DNA from: Dyella sp. OK004
Lineage (GTDB): Bacteria > Pseudomonadota > Gammaproteobacteria > Xanthomonadales > Rhodanobacteraceae
NCBI RefSeq assembly: GCF_900114495.1
Contig: NZ_FOZI01000005.1
Coordinates: 310,001-374,000, forward strand
Direction of reading: 5' to 3'
DNA: 64,000 nt
The position numbers and the translations under genes were made by a program. Positions 37,046 to 45,486 of this stretch are shown here, one piece after another; the first letter of the stretch is position 1, and each line of letters opens with the position of its first letter. Under the pieces are notes generated by a model, which was given only the letters and a program-made list of their open reading frames with translations, did no database searches and was not told where the DNA came from.

Positions 37046-37380
37046 GGCGTTACACTCGCAATGGTCAGTTCAGCCCAGGGCATCAATCTCATCGTGCTCG
37101 GCTCGGGCGCTTCCTACGTCATTTTCAACACGGCAATGATCAGCTGCTTCAATAGCGGAGCAGTGGCACCGGTTTCTCTACTTTCACTAACTGCGTGATC
37201 GATCAGGTGTTCAACGGTGTGGTGTTTGGCTTCGGGAATCACATCTAGCTGTTCGGTAATACGTTCATCAATTGCGTTTGTCGCAGGAGGTGCCGTCGGC
37301 ATCATTTTTGTGAACGGCATAAACATCAGACTCACTTCAGGATCATTTGATCTAAGCCCCGGAGATACCTAGGGCGCATC
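37046..37380 (+). pseudogene. Degenerate coding fragment, possibly a beta-helix repeat protein
   Basis: On the + strand broken frames read ISCFNSGA..., then FTNCVIDQVFNGVVFGFGNHI, a stop, then LFGNTFINCV. The recurrent N-x-F-x-N-C pattern is reminiscent of right-handed beta-helix repeats in phage tailspikes or secreted proteins. At least one frameshift and one stop interrupt it and no intact start or end is visible. The family call is weak; that it is decayed coding sequence is more likely than not. Confidence 0.35.
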
Positions 37381-37464
37381 GTCCTCCTGGGCATAGATTG
37401 GGTATTGATTGACAGCAAGTAAGTGTTACCCCACCCTGGGACCGCTTATTCACGGGGGCGGGCA

Positions 37465-38316
37465 ATGGATAGAAGAGGCAAGCTGCTACAAGGGATTGAT
37501 ATTGCGCATGTCGTGAGCGTTGAAATAGGCGCTCTATGCCATCCCATGATCAAGCGTGAGGACGGTCAGGTCATTTATGTTGATCACGATGACCAAGCTG
37601 CTTTAAGAAAGCATTATGTCAATGACCCCAATGTTGATGTCGACGCCATTGTGCAAGTGGATGCCGTTTGGGGCGATCAATCACTGTCACAAATCATTCC
37701 GCAAAGAGTGCAGTGTGTGGTCGCCTGTCACGTTATTGAGCATGTGCCAAACCTTATCGGATGGCTAAGAGAGGTTCGGTCTATCCTTGATCAGATGGGT
37801 GAGTTACGCCTGATCATTCCCGATAGACGCTTCACATTCGATTTTCTGCGCGCAGATTCGCGCATTGAGGACGTCGCTTATGCGCACTTGATGAATGCCC
37901 GTGTACCGCTGGCTCATCGTGTTCTCGAGTACGTCGTCAACGTCGCCAAGGTCGACTGTTACAAAGCCTGGTCGACCAATTTGCTAGAAGCCGATCTTGA
38001 AAGGCATCACACTCTTCAGCACGCCATGGTATGCGCCAAGCAGTCAAGTGAGGGGGCATACCACGATATTCATTGCTGGGTGTTCACGCCAAAATCATTC
38101 GCCCTACTCATGGCAGATCTTTGTGAGCATGGGTTGATGGAGTTCGAGTGTTCGATGTTCCACGACACTGAGCCCTTTACAGGCGAGTTCTTTTCCGGCC
38201 TGAGATATTGTGACGACCAGGAGCGCGCTATCCATAGCTGGCGAGGGGCGGCAGCAAAGTGCAAGCCATTTGAGCCAGTCACCATCACGATGGAAGGGCT
38301 TCGTCAGGCATCCTGA
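37465..38316 (+). CDS. SAM-dependent methyltransferase-like protein in the tRNA-Arg element
   Basis: This 283-residue protein has VVSVEIGALCHPMI...VIYVDHDD (about 18-44), matching the SAM-binding strand and the acidic end of strand 2 of class I methyltransferases. VVACHVIEHVPNLIGWLREVRSILDQMGELRLIIPDRRFTFD (about 88-129) is their motif around strands 4-5. Similar proteins occur in polysaccharide and glycosylation islands, but the substrate is unknown. The ATG start was preferred over an upstream GTG. Codons such as TTA and AGA and the low GC set it apart from neighbours and suggest recent transfer. It is the only intact gene in the element. Confidence 0.72.
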   Translation: MDRRGKLLQGIDIAHVVSVEIGALCHPMIKREDGQVIYVDHDDQAALRKHYVNDPNVDVDAIVQVDAVWGDQSLSQIIPQRVQCVVACHVIEHVPNLIGWLREVRSILDQMGELRLIIPDRRFTFDFLRADSRIEDVAYAHLMNARVPLAHRVLEYVVNVAKVDCYKAWSTNLLEADLERHHTLQHAMVCAKQSSEGAYHDIHCWVFTPKSFALLMADLCEHGLMEFECSMFHDTEPFTGEFFSGLRYCDDQERAIHSWRGAAAKCKPFEPVTITMEGLRQAS

Positions 38317-38377
38317 TGCGCAGGTGGTTGGTCTCATTTGCGCCGACATATCGCATCAGTTCTCCCCATGCCTTGTT

Positions 38378-38425
38378 CCTCCTAAGGGGAAGGTCGTACG
38401 TACGAATCGTATCGGGGGCACCATT
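38378..38425. repeat. Attachment-site repeat (attR), partial tRNA-Arg copy
   Basis: A 48-base direct repeat of the tRNA-Arg 3' end with one mismatch (TACGAA in place of TTCGAA). The change hits the T-loop position that is pseudouridine 55, so this copy would not restore a working tRNA. It marks the right boundary of the element. Confidence 0.85.
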
Positions 38426-38556
38426 CGACGAATTCCGCGGGCCGGCTTTTGCCGGCCCGCGGTCGTTTAAGACTTCGCGGATGGCCCTCGGCGTCACGAA
38501 ATGCCGACAATCTGTCGACAACCATGCATGGTGCTGGAGTATCGACGAGGGAGCTT

Positions 38557-41049
38557 ATGAGCAGCACATCGCGGCCGGCCGCATCGCTTTGGATCACCGC
38601 TGGATTGTTCATCCTGCTGGGTTTGTTGCTCGTGATCGGTGGCGCGTGGCTGCTGCGCTATGGCGGTTCACCGTACTACCTGATGGCGGGCTTGGCCGTG
38701 GTGTTTACCGGCTGGCTTGCATGGCACGGGAGGCGATTGGCGCTGGGTGTTTACGCTCTGGTGTTGCTCGGCACGGTGCTGTGGTCGGTGTGGGAGGTGC
38801 GCTTCGATTGGTGGCAGCTGGTGCCGCGCGTGGCAGTGTGGCTGGCGCTGGGTCTGTGGTTGTTGCTGCCGTGGGTGTCGCGTCGCCTGGTGGTGACGGA
38901 TGCGCGGCCGGCGCTGCGCTGGGCGGATCGCACGTGGCTGTTGTGGGGCGCGATGGGTGTTACCGCGGTGATTGGCGTGCTGGCGTACTTCACCGACTAC
39001 TACACGCTGAAGGGCGAAGTGCCTGAGGCAAGCATGGCGGCCGCTGCCGTGTCGGATGACACGGGTACGCCGCCCGGTGATTGGCCGGCCTATGGCCGTT
39101 CCGGCTACGGCAATCGCTTTGCACCGGCCGCGCAGATCACACCGGCCAATGTCGCGAAGTTGCAGGTGGCCTGGACGTTCCACACCGGTGACCTGAAGGG
39201 ACCGGATGATCCGAGCGAGATCGCCAATGAGGTCACGCCGCTCAAAGCCAACGGCAAACTCTATATCTGCACGCCGCACAACATCGTGATCGCTTTGGAT
39301 CCGGATAGCGGCAAGGAGCTATGGCGCTTCGATCCGAAGATCAACCGCGATGCGAAGAACTATCAGCACATGATTTGCCGCGGTGTCGCCTACTACGACT
39401 CGGGTGCCTATGCGATGAAGGCGGCGGCCGATGGTTCGGCGGCGAACAGTTTGCCCGAGCCGCCCAAGCCGACACCGAAGGGCGCGGTGGCGGCGGAGTC
39501 GATCCATTTCGACAGTTGTCCGCGCCGCATCTTCGCGCCGACGGCCGATGCCACCATCGTCGCCATCAATGCCGATAACGGCGAGCCGTGCACGGACTTC
39601 GGCAATCACGGCGCGATCGGTCTGTACCAGGGCATGTCGATGACCCAGCGTGGTTTTCTCAATCCAACGTCGCCACCGGTGGTGACGCGCCATGTGTTGA
39701 TTGTCTCGGCCGGCGTGACCGACAACGACTCCACCGACGAACCTTCCGGTGTGATCCGCGGTTACGACATCACCACAGGGCGGTTGCTGTGGAACTGGGA
39801 TGCGGCCGCTCCCAGCGAGACCGCGCCACTGCAGCCGGGTCAAACCTACAAGCGCAATTCGCCCAACTCGTGGAGCGTGTCCAGCGTCGACGAGAAGCTG
39901 GGCCTGGTCTACATCCCGATGGGCAACCAGACGCCGGATATGTGGGGTGGCGACCGCTATCCCGAAGGCGAGCGTTTCAATAGCGCCATCGTGGCGCTGG
40001 ATATCGCCACCGGCAAACTGCGCTGGGTCTATCAGACGGTGCATCACGATCTGTGGGACATGGATATCGGCGGGCAGCCCAGCCTGGTCGATATCGATAC
40101 CTCCAACGGCAAGACGCCGGCATTGGTGGCATCGACCAAGCGCGGCGATATCTATGTGCTGGATCGCCGCGACGGCAAGCTGCTGGTGCCGGCACCCGAG
40201 AAGCCGGTGCCGCAAGGCGCTGCCGAAGGCGACCACACTTCACCGACGCAGCCGTTCTCCGAGCTGAGCTTCAAGCCGGAGCGCGTCCTGCGCGAAAGCG
40301 ACATGTGGGGCACCAATCCTTTCGATCAGCTGATGTGCCGGATCAAGTTCAAGCGCCTGCGCTATGACGGCATCTTTACGCCGCCATCGGAGCAGGGCTC
40401 GCTGGTGTATCCGGGCAACTACGGTGTGTTCGACTGGGGCGGTGTTGCGGTTGATCCTGCGCGGCAGTTGATCATCGGCAATCCCAACTACATGGCGTTC
40501 GTGTCGAAGCTGTACACGCGCAGCCAGGAAGAGGCCAAGATGGCCAAGAAGGGAGGCACCGGCAGCGAACATGGTTTGCAGCCGATGACCGGCACGCCGT
40601 TTGCAGTCGAACTCACACCGCTGCTCTCACCACTAGGTATTCCCTGCCAAGCGCCGCCGTGGGGTTACGTCGCCGCGGTCGATTTGAAGATGATGCGGAA
40701 AGTGTGGATGCATAAGAACGGCACGGTAGTGGATAACGCACCGCTGCCGATCCCTTTGCCGCTCGGCGTGCCCAGCCTGGGCGGGTTGATCACCACCGGC
40801 GGCGGTGTTGCTTTCATGGGTGCTTCGCTGGATGACTACCTGCGCGCTTACGACGTGCGTACTGGTAAAAAGCTGTGGGAGTCGCGTCTCCCCGCCGGCG
40901 GGCAGGCTACGCCGATGAGTTATGTCTCGGACAAGACCGGCCGCCAGTACGTGGTGATTATGGCCGGTGGACATGGTTCGCTGGGAACCAGGATGGGCGA
41001 TGCGCTGGTTGCTTATGCGTTGCCTGCCGAAGACGCCGCAAAACATTGA
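38557..41049 (+). CDS. gcd: Membrane-bound PQQ-dependent glucose dehydrogenase
   Basis: This 830-residue quinoprotein oxidises glucose to gluconolactone on the periplasmic side and feeds electrons to ubiquinone. The first 155 residues hold five membrane helices, then the eight-bladed propeller begins with GDWPAYGRSGYGNRFAPAAQIT. Motifs matching E. coli Gcd are SEIANEVTPLKANGKLYICTPHN, DSCPRRIFAPTADATIVAINADNG, PNSWSVSSVDEKLGLVYIPMGNQTPDMWGGDR and YQTVHHDLWDMDIGGQPSLVDI. The start MSSTSRPAASLWITAG follows a GAGGGAG site. It begins 132 bases after the attR repeat. No pqq biosynthesis gene is in the window, so PQQ comes from elsewhere in the genome or from outside. Confidence 0.93.
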   Translation: MSSTSRPAASLWITAGLFILLGLLLVIGGAWLLRYGGSPYYLMAGLAVVFTGWLAWHGRRLALGVYALVLLGTVLWSVWEVRFDWWQLVPRVAVWLALGLWLLLPWVSRRLVVTDARPALRWADRTWLLWGAMGVTAVIGVLAYFTDYYTLKGEVPEASMAAAAVSDDTGTPPGDWPAYGRSGYGNRFAPAAQITPANVAKLQVAWTFHTGDLKGPDDPSEIANEVTPLKANGKLYICTPHNIVIALDPDSGKELWRFDPKINRDAKNYQHMICRGVAYYDSGAYAMKAAADGSAANSLPEPPKPTPKGAVAAESIHFDSCPRRIFAPTADATIVAINADNGEPCTDFGNHGAIGLYQGMSMTQRGFLNPTSPPVVTRHVLIVSAGVTDNDSTDEPSGVIRGYDITTGRLLWNWDAAAPSETAPLQPGQTYKRNSPNSWSVSSVDEKLGLVYIPMGNQTPDMWGGDRYPEGERFNSAIVALDIATGKLRWVYQTVHHDLWDMDIGGQPSLVDIDTSNGKTPALVASTKRGDIYVLDRRDGKLLVPAPEKPVPQGAAEGDHTSPTQPFSELSFKPERVLRESDMWGTNPFDQLMCRIKFKRLRYDGIFTPPSEQGSLVYPGNYGVFDWGGVAVDPARQLIIGNPNYMAFVSKLYTRSQEEAKMAKKGGTGSEHGLQPMTGTPFAVELTPLLSPLGIPCQAPPWGYVAAVDLKMMRKVWMHKNGTVVDNAPLPIPLPLGVPSLGGLITTGGGVAFMGASLDDYLRAYDVRTGKKLWESRLPAGGQATPMSYVSDKTGRQYVVIMAGGHGSLGTRMGDALVAYALPAEDAAKH

Positions 41050-41056
41050 ATTGAAC

Positions 41057-41142
41057 TTGTAGGAGCGCACCCTGTGCGCGATTGGGTGCTCGGAAAGGCG
41101 CCTTGCCAAGCACCCAATCGCGCACAGGGTGCGCTCCTACAA
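41057..41142. repeat. Perfect 34-bp inverted repeat (family B, copy 4)
   Basis: Bases 41057-41090 are exactly complementary to 41109-41142, with an 18-base spacer. The outer 24 bases are the family B core GTAGGAGCGCACCCTGTGCG; the inner part (ATTGGGTGCT) is specific to this copy. It lies eight bases after the gcd stop and ends ten bases before the convergent cytochrome gene stop, so a bidirectional terminator is likely. Confidence 0.92.
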
Positions 41143-41152
41143 AGGGTGGCTT

Positions 41153-42571
41153 TCAGAGCTGCCGCATGAACGCGACCAGATCCTGCTTCTCCTGATCGCT
41201 GAGTTTGGTGCCGAGCACCAGGTTGAAATACTCCACGGTGTCGTTGAGCGTGAGCAAACGCCCGTCATGCATATAGGGCGGCGTATCTTTGATGCCGCGC
41301 AGTGGAAAGGTTTTGATCGGTCCGTCGGCGGTTGCCATCATGCCGTTGATCATGCGCGGTTTGAAGAAACGCTCCGCCTGCAGGTTATGCATGCTGTTGT
41401 CGGTGTAGTAGGGCGGCGTATGGCAACTGCTGCATTGGCCCTTGCCGAAGAACACCGCCTGTCCGCGCATTTCTTCCTCGGTGGCTTTCGCGGGATCGAG
41501 TTTGCCGTCCCAGCCCAGTTTGGGTGCGGGCGGAAAATCGAGCAGCTCCTCGAACTCGGCCATGTCGTGTACCTGGCTGCCGCGATCGAGAATGTTCAAC
41601 CCCTTCTTGGTTGCGATCACCGGATCGCCATCGAAGTAAGCGGCGCGTTGCTCGAACTCGGTGAAGTCTTCCACCGTTTTCAGCGCGCGTTGCGAACCGA
41701 ACAGTCGCTGGATGTTCACGCCGCGTAGCGTGGGCGTTTCAATGCGGTGACGAAACTCCTGCGGACGGATATCGCCAACCAGATGCGTGGCGCCGTTGGT
41801 GCTGCCATTGGCGTGGCAGTCGAAACAGGCCACACCCTGGCTCGGGCGTACGGAGCGGCGATCGGCGGTGGCGTTGAACTGCTGCTGCGGAAATGGCGTC
41901 AGTAATAGGCGCAGGCCGTCCAACTGCTTGGGATTGAGCAGGCCATTGAACAGCTCGTAGTAGTTGTCGAGCGTAACGAGCTTGCCCTTGGAGACATCGC
42001 CCAGGTCGGGGCGGGTGGTGAGATAGATGCCCTGCGGGAATTCCGGCAGGAACGGGTCCGGCAGATCGAAATCCAGATCGAAGCGGGTCAGGTCGCGGTT
42101 GTCCTGTTGCTTGATCCGTTCGATCTCGAAGTGCGGAAACAGCATGCCGCCTTCCGGATGATTGGGATGCGGCAGCGGCATGAAGCCTGCGGGGAACAGA
42201 TCCTTGTTCTTGATTTCCTCCGGCGTCATCCCGGCCAGTTGCTGCCAACTGCTGCCGGACTTCAACTTGACGCGCACGCCTTCCTGGATCGGCTTGCCGC
42301 GGGACATGGTGACGCCCTTGGCGGGTTTGTCGGAGAGATCGTAGCGCTCCTGCAGCAAGCTCTTCTGCCGCTGCATGATGCCGGCCTTGGCGTTCGACAT
42401 GCGCGACATAGTGGTTGCGAAGTCGGGTTCATTGACCGAGGCGTAACTACTAGGCGGTGGTTTCTTGCTTGGTGGATCGGCCTGCCATCCCTGCACAGAT
42501 CCGGACACAACGAGCATCACTGCCATCGACAACGCAAGTTGCCGACCCTGTCTGACGGTTGCACGTTTCAT
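41153..42571 (-). CDS. Di-heme c-type cytochrome (cytochrome c peroxidase-like)
   Basis: This 472-residue exported protein has a signal peptide (LALSMAVMLVVSGSVQGWQA) and two c-type heme sites. CFDCH is at about residue 247, after SQGVA, and CSSCH is at about 387, in FFGKGQCSSCHTPPYY. The layout resembles bacterial di-heme cytochrome c peroxidases and MauG-like oxidases, with the long spacing and the PLRGIKDTPPYMHDGRLLTLNDTVEYF C-terminal signature. It should work in the periplasm in electron transfer or peroxide reduction. It is on the same strand as the TonB receptor gene, 175 bases downstream of it, and converges on gcd. Confidence 0.87.
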   Translation of the reverse strand: MKRATVRQGRQLALSMAVMLVVSGSVQGWQADPPSKKPPPSSYASVNEPDFATTMSRMSNAKAGIMQRQKSLLQERYDLSDKPAKGVTMSRGKPIQEGVRVKLKSGSSWQQLAGMTPEEIKNKDLFPAGFMPLPHPNHPEGGMLFPHFEIERIKQQDNRDLTRFDLDFDLPDPFLPEFPQGIYLTTRPDLGDVSKGKLVTLDNYYELFNGLLNPKQLDGLRLLLTPFPQQQFNATADRRSVRPSQGVACFDCHANGSTNGATHLVGDIRPQEFRHRIETPTLRGVNIQRLFGSQRALKTVEDFTEFEQRAAYFDGDPVIATKKGLNILDRGSQVHDMAEFEELLDFPPAPKLGWDGKLDPAKATEEEMRGQAVFFGKGQCSSCHTPPYYTDNSMHNLQAERFFKPRMINGMMATADGPIKTFPLRGIKDTPPYMHDGRLLTLNDTVEYFNLVLGTKLSDQEKQDLVAFMRQL

Positions 42572-42711
42572 GTGGCTCTCCCATGAGTGGATGCCGGATG
42601 GGCGGCCGCATGCGTCCCCTTCATCTCGATAAGCCGCCCTGACGGAGCCTATGCCTCGATAAAGGCGATTGAAAATTGATTAAATGGATAAGAAAGATAG
42701 GCGACATCAAT

Positions 42712-42736
42712 GGAGCCCCGGCCGCGCCGGGGCTCC
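42712..42736 (-). terminator. GC-rich hairpin after the TonB receptor gene
   Basis: GGAGCCCCGGC (42712-42722) pairs perfectly with GCCGGGGCTCC (42726-42736), loop CGC. It lies 10 bases beyond the receptor stop on the minus strand. The T-run is weak. Confidence 0.65.
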
Positions 42737-42746
42737 GCAAGATGCG

Positions 42747-45008
42747 TCAGAACGCCATATCCACCGACAGGAAGCCCTGTCGCGGCGAACCGACCAGCAG
42801 CGACTGGAACGTGCCAGTGGGATCGCTGTTGGTGAAGCCGTTGCTGTCGATGGTGGCGATGTATTTCTTGTTGAGCAGGTTGCTCACGTTCAACGACACC
42901 TTGAGGTTCTTGGCGAAGCCGACGTTCTTGCGCTCCCACGACAGGCCAGCGTCCCACAGCCAGAAGCCGGCGATGCGCTGGTCGTTGACGAAGGTGTAGT
43001 AGCGGGCGCCGGTGTACTTGGTGCCGAGGGTCGCGCGAAAGTCACCGAACTTGTACGAAACTTCGCTGGCGAACATCTGCTTGGGCGAGTCGACCACGGT
43101 TTTGCCCTTGGCCGGAATCAGCGCGCCGTTATCGAGGTAGTTGTCCTTGTACTTGGCATCGTTGTAGGTGGCTGAGTTGAACCAGCGCAGCGATTCGGTC
43201 GGCTGCCACACAAAGGTGAACTCCACGCCCTTGGAGTTGACCTTGCCCACGTTGGCGATCTGGTTGGGGCAGCTCACCACGCCGGCGCAGGGCACGATTA
43301 CCAGCAGGCGGTTCTTGAAGTCGATGTTGTACAGCGCCAGCGAGGACTGGATGGTGTGGTCGACGTAGCGCAGGCCCAGCTCGCTGTTGCTGGAGCGTTC
43401 CGGACGCAGCGTGCCACGCAGGCTGTCGAAGGTTTTCTGATCCGACGACCATGCGCCATTGGCGCCAGGCTCGAACGCGTTCTGATTCATCGAGAACGAC
43501 GCAAAGGTTTCCCAGCCATTGCCGAATTTGTAGTTGGCGCCGATCTGAGGCAGAAAATCGCTCTGGGCGGTCAATGCACCGCTGGCGCGACCGGGCAACA
43601 GGGCCACGGCATTGGTGGTGACGTTGTGGCCCTTGAAGCCGTAGTCGATGCGCAGCGCATCATTCATCAGCGACCAGCTGTCTTGCAGGTACCACTGGCG
43701 GGTCAGCGTTTTGAAGCGCTGGCGGAATTTGGCGTGGTAGTACGTATCGTAGGTCTGGTCCTGATCGATCAGGCCGGACAGTGGGTTCGGTTGGAAGCTG
43801 CGCGCGATGGTGTAGTGGCTGTCCTCAAACCAGAAGCCACCTTCGAGATGATGACTGCCCAGGTCGTACGAGAGCGAGTTGACCATGCCGCCGCGCGTCA
43901 TCAGGTAATGCGAAAGGCGCAGCGCGATCGGCGCGTCGCCCGGCGCAGGCGTGTAGGGCAGGTCGGAGAGCGGTGCGAACCAGTGACCCTGGCCCAGATC
44001 GTGGTGGTAGTACGGCTGCACGTTCAAGGTAAGGCGATCGTTGAGGAAGAACTCGCCCTTCACCGACACCAGCTCGTCGTTACGGATACCGTTGCCGTTG
44101 TAATAGGTATCGTCCGCCGTCTGCACGCAGCCGCTGTATTTGCCGTTGGCGATATCCACTGCGCGCTGCCAATCCGGCGCGAGGTAGTCGAACTTGTAGC
44201 CGCAGCGCTTGAGCGTATCCAGCGAGAGATCGAGATAGGGCTGTTCGATACGGCGCACTACGTCGAGCAGGCCGGTGACGCGACCACCGCTCCATTCGTA
44301 CATGGCCTTGGTATTGAGCTGCTTCTGGGTCTGGCTGTCGTCGCCTTTCCACTTCGGTGCATCCACGTACATGCCGGAGATATAACCGCTGAAGCCGCCG
44401 ATGCTGCCGGTGTCGGCGCGGATATAGCCGCGCTTGAAGCCATAAGAGCCACCGGTGGCGTTGACGCGCACGCCCGGCGTGGTGCTCGGGTTGTCGGTGT
44501 ACAGTTGCACGGTGCCGCCAAGATTGCTGGTGGAGGCGGTGCCGAGCGCGCCGGAACCCTGCGACAGCTCCAGCTCGGCGAGGTTTTCACTGATCCATGC
44601 GCGCGTCACGCTAAGGCCATCGCCCGAGTGATAGTCGGTATTGCCCATCGGAATGCCGTCGAGCGTGTAGCCCAACTGCGTGTGGTTGAAGCCGCGCAGA
44701 CTGATGCGCGAAGACCATTCGTCGGTGCCGAACGGATCGTTGGAAGCAAAGTGCACGCCCGGCATGGTCTGCAGCATCTGGATCGGGCTGGTGCCCGGCA
44801 CGGCCTGGTCGATCTGAGTCTTGTCGATCTGCTGTACCTGGCGCGTGGCATTCTGGCCGACTACCGAGATCGTCTCCAATACCTTGGCGTCCTTGGCGGC
44901 CGGTGCACTGGCATCGGCGGCAGACGGGCTGGTGTCGTCGGTGGCGTGGGCAAGCAGCGGGAACAGAGCGAACAGCGCAAGGCAAAGCGGAGTGCGGGGC
45001 AGCTTCAT
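42747..45008 (-). CDS. TonB-dependent outer-membrane receptor
   Basis: This 753-residue receptor has a signal peptide (MKLPRTPLCLALFALFPLLAHA), a TonB-box-like ETISVVGQ (about 45-52), and a plug domain with MLQTMPGVHFASNDPFGTDEWSSRISLRGFNHTQLGYTLDGIPMGNT. The barrel ends in aromatic QGFLSVDMAF. No carboxyl-terminal siderophore-specific signature is recognised. Start MKLPRTPL was chosen over an upstream in-frame ATG because it begins directly at the signal peptide. It is cotranscribed or at least codirectional with the di-heme cytochrome gene and lies 1.7 kb from gcd. A role in PQQ or other cofactor uptake is possible but unproven. No Fur box was seen upstream. Confidence 0.88.
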   Translation of the reverse strand: MKLPRTPLCLALFALFPLLAHATDDTSPSAADASAPAAKDAKVLETISVVGQNATRQVQQIDKTQIDQAVPGTSPIQMLQTMPGVHFASNDPFGTDEWSSRISLRGFNHTQLGYTLDGIPMGNTDYHSGDGLSVTRAWISENLAELELSQGSGALGTASTSNLGGTVQLYTDNPSTTPGVRVNATGGSYGFKRGYIRADTGSIGGFSGYISGMYVDAPKWKGDDSQTQKQLNTKAMYEWSGGRVTGLLDVVRRIEQPYLDLSLDTLKRCGYKFDYLAPDWQRAVDIANGKYSGCVQTADDTYYNGNGIRNDELVSVKGEFFLNDRLTLNVQPYYHHDLGQGHWFAPLSDLPYTPAPGDAPIALRLSHYLMTRGGMVNSLSYDLGSHHLEGGFWFEDSHYTIARSFQPNPLSGLIDQDQTYDTYYHAKFRQRFKTLTRQWYLQDSWSLMNDALRIDYGFKGHNVTTNAVALLPGRASGALTAQSDFLPQIGANYKFGNGWETFASFSMNQNAFEPGANGAWSSDQKTFDSLRGTLRPERSSNSELGLRYVDHTIQSSLALYNIDFKNRLLVIVPCAGVVSCPNQIANVGKVNSKGVEFTFVWQPTESLRWFNSATYNDAKYKDNYLDNGALIPAKGKTVVDSPKQMFASEVSYKFGDFRATLGTKYTGARYYTFVNDQRIAGFWLWDAGLSWERKNVGFAKNLKVSLNVSNLLNKKYIATIDSNGFTNSDPTGTFQSLLVGSPRQGFLSVDMAF

Positions 45009-45486
45009 GTCGGGCCTTAGAGGTGGATGTTTTTGGGTGGCGCGCGCGGGAGGCGGGCGCACGTCAACGACGCGATGCGTATTGCAGTCGACGTGGGTTG
45101 CATGGTGGTTTAGGGGTGATTGCGGGGTGTCTGCGGGGAGGCGACAGGCGGGGGAGGTTGTCTAGACGACATGCCCTTTCCCCGGCCCTGTGGGAGAGGG
45201 GTCGGCTCTTGCGACGACTTCTCTACTTCGTCATTCCGGCGAAGGCCGGAATCCAGTGGCGTTGTCGCTTCGATTGTCGCGTTGTCGCGACTGGGCTCGC
45301 CTGCCGCGGGCTTCCGAACCGCTGCCGCGGCTCGGGTCACTTTCTCTTTGCTGGCCCAAAGAGAAAGTAACCAAAGAGAAAGTAACCAAAGAGAAATGGC
45401 CTGAAGAGCAGGCGGTGGGCTCTGTAGCTGCGCAGCTTCCAGTGTCAGGCGTCGGGTCAGCCAGCCTCGACACTCACATCGCGACG
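45009..45486. other. Intergenic region (478 bp) with repeat A copy 4
   Basis: No gene is seen. The first 160 bases, containing the receptor promoter, are strongly G-rich on the + strand. Repeat A copy 4 occupies about 45225-45457. Confidence 0.65.
45225..45457 (+). repeat. Composite intergenic repeat A, copy 4
   Basis: It has the CGTCATTCCGGC module, the CCGAACCGCTGCCG module and the ACTTTCTCTTTG/CAAAGAGAAAGT hairpin. Here the AACCAAAGAGAAA unit is duplicated in tandem. It continues to the shared CCAGTGTCAGGCGTCGGG end. Confidence 0.87.

Larger units (their letters stand above)
36848..38425. mobile_element. Remnant of a tRNA-Arg-targeting integrative element (about 1.6 kb)
   Basis: The segment lies between the tRNA-Arg 3' end and an imperfect 48-base direct repeat of it. 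It contains the C-terminal stump of a tyrosine integrase pointing at the tRNA, a broken coding fragment, and one intact lower-GC gene. No complete integrase, excisionase or transfer gene remains, so it should not move by itself. Composition and codon use are clearly more AT-rich than the flanks. Confidence 0.82.

Noticed and set aside
43356-45020. 554-codon + strand open frame
   Set aside because: It is a shadow of the TonB receptor on the minus strand; low-complexity, Ala/Val/Gly-rich and without any recognisable domain.
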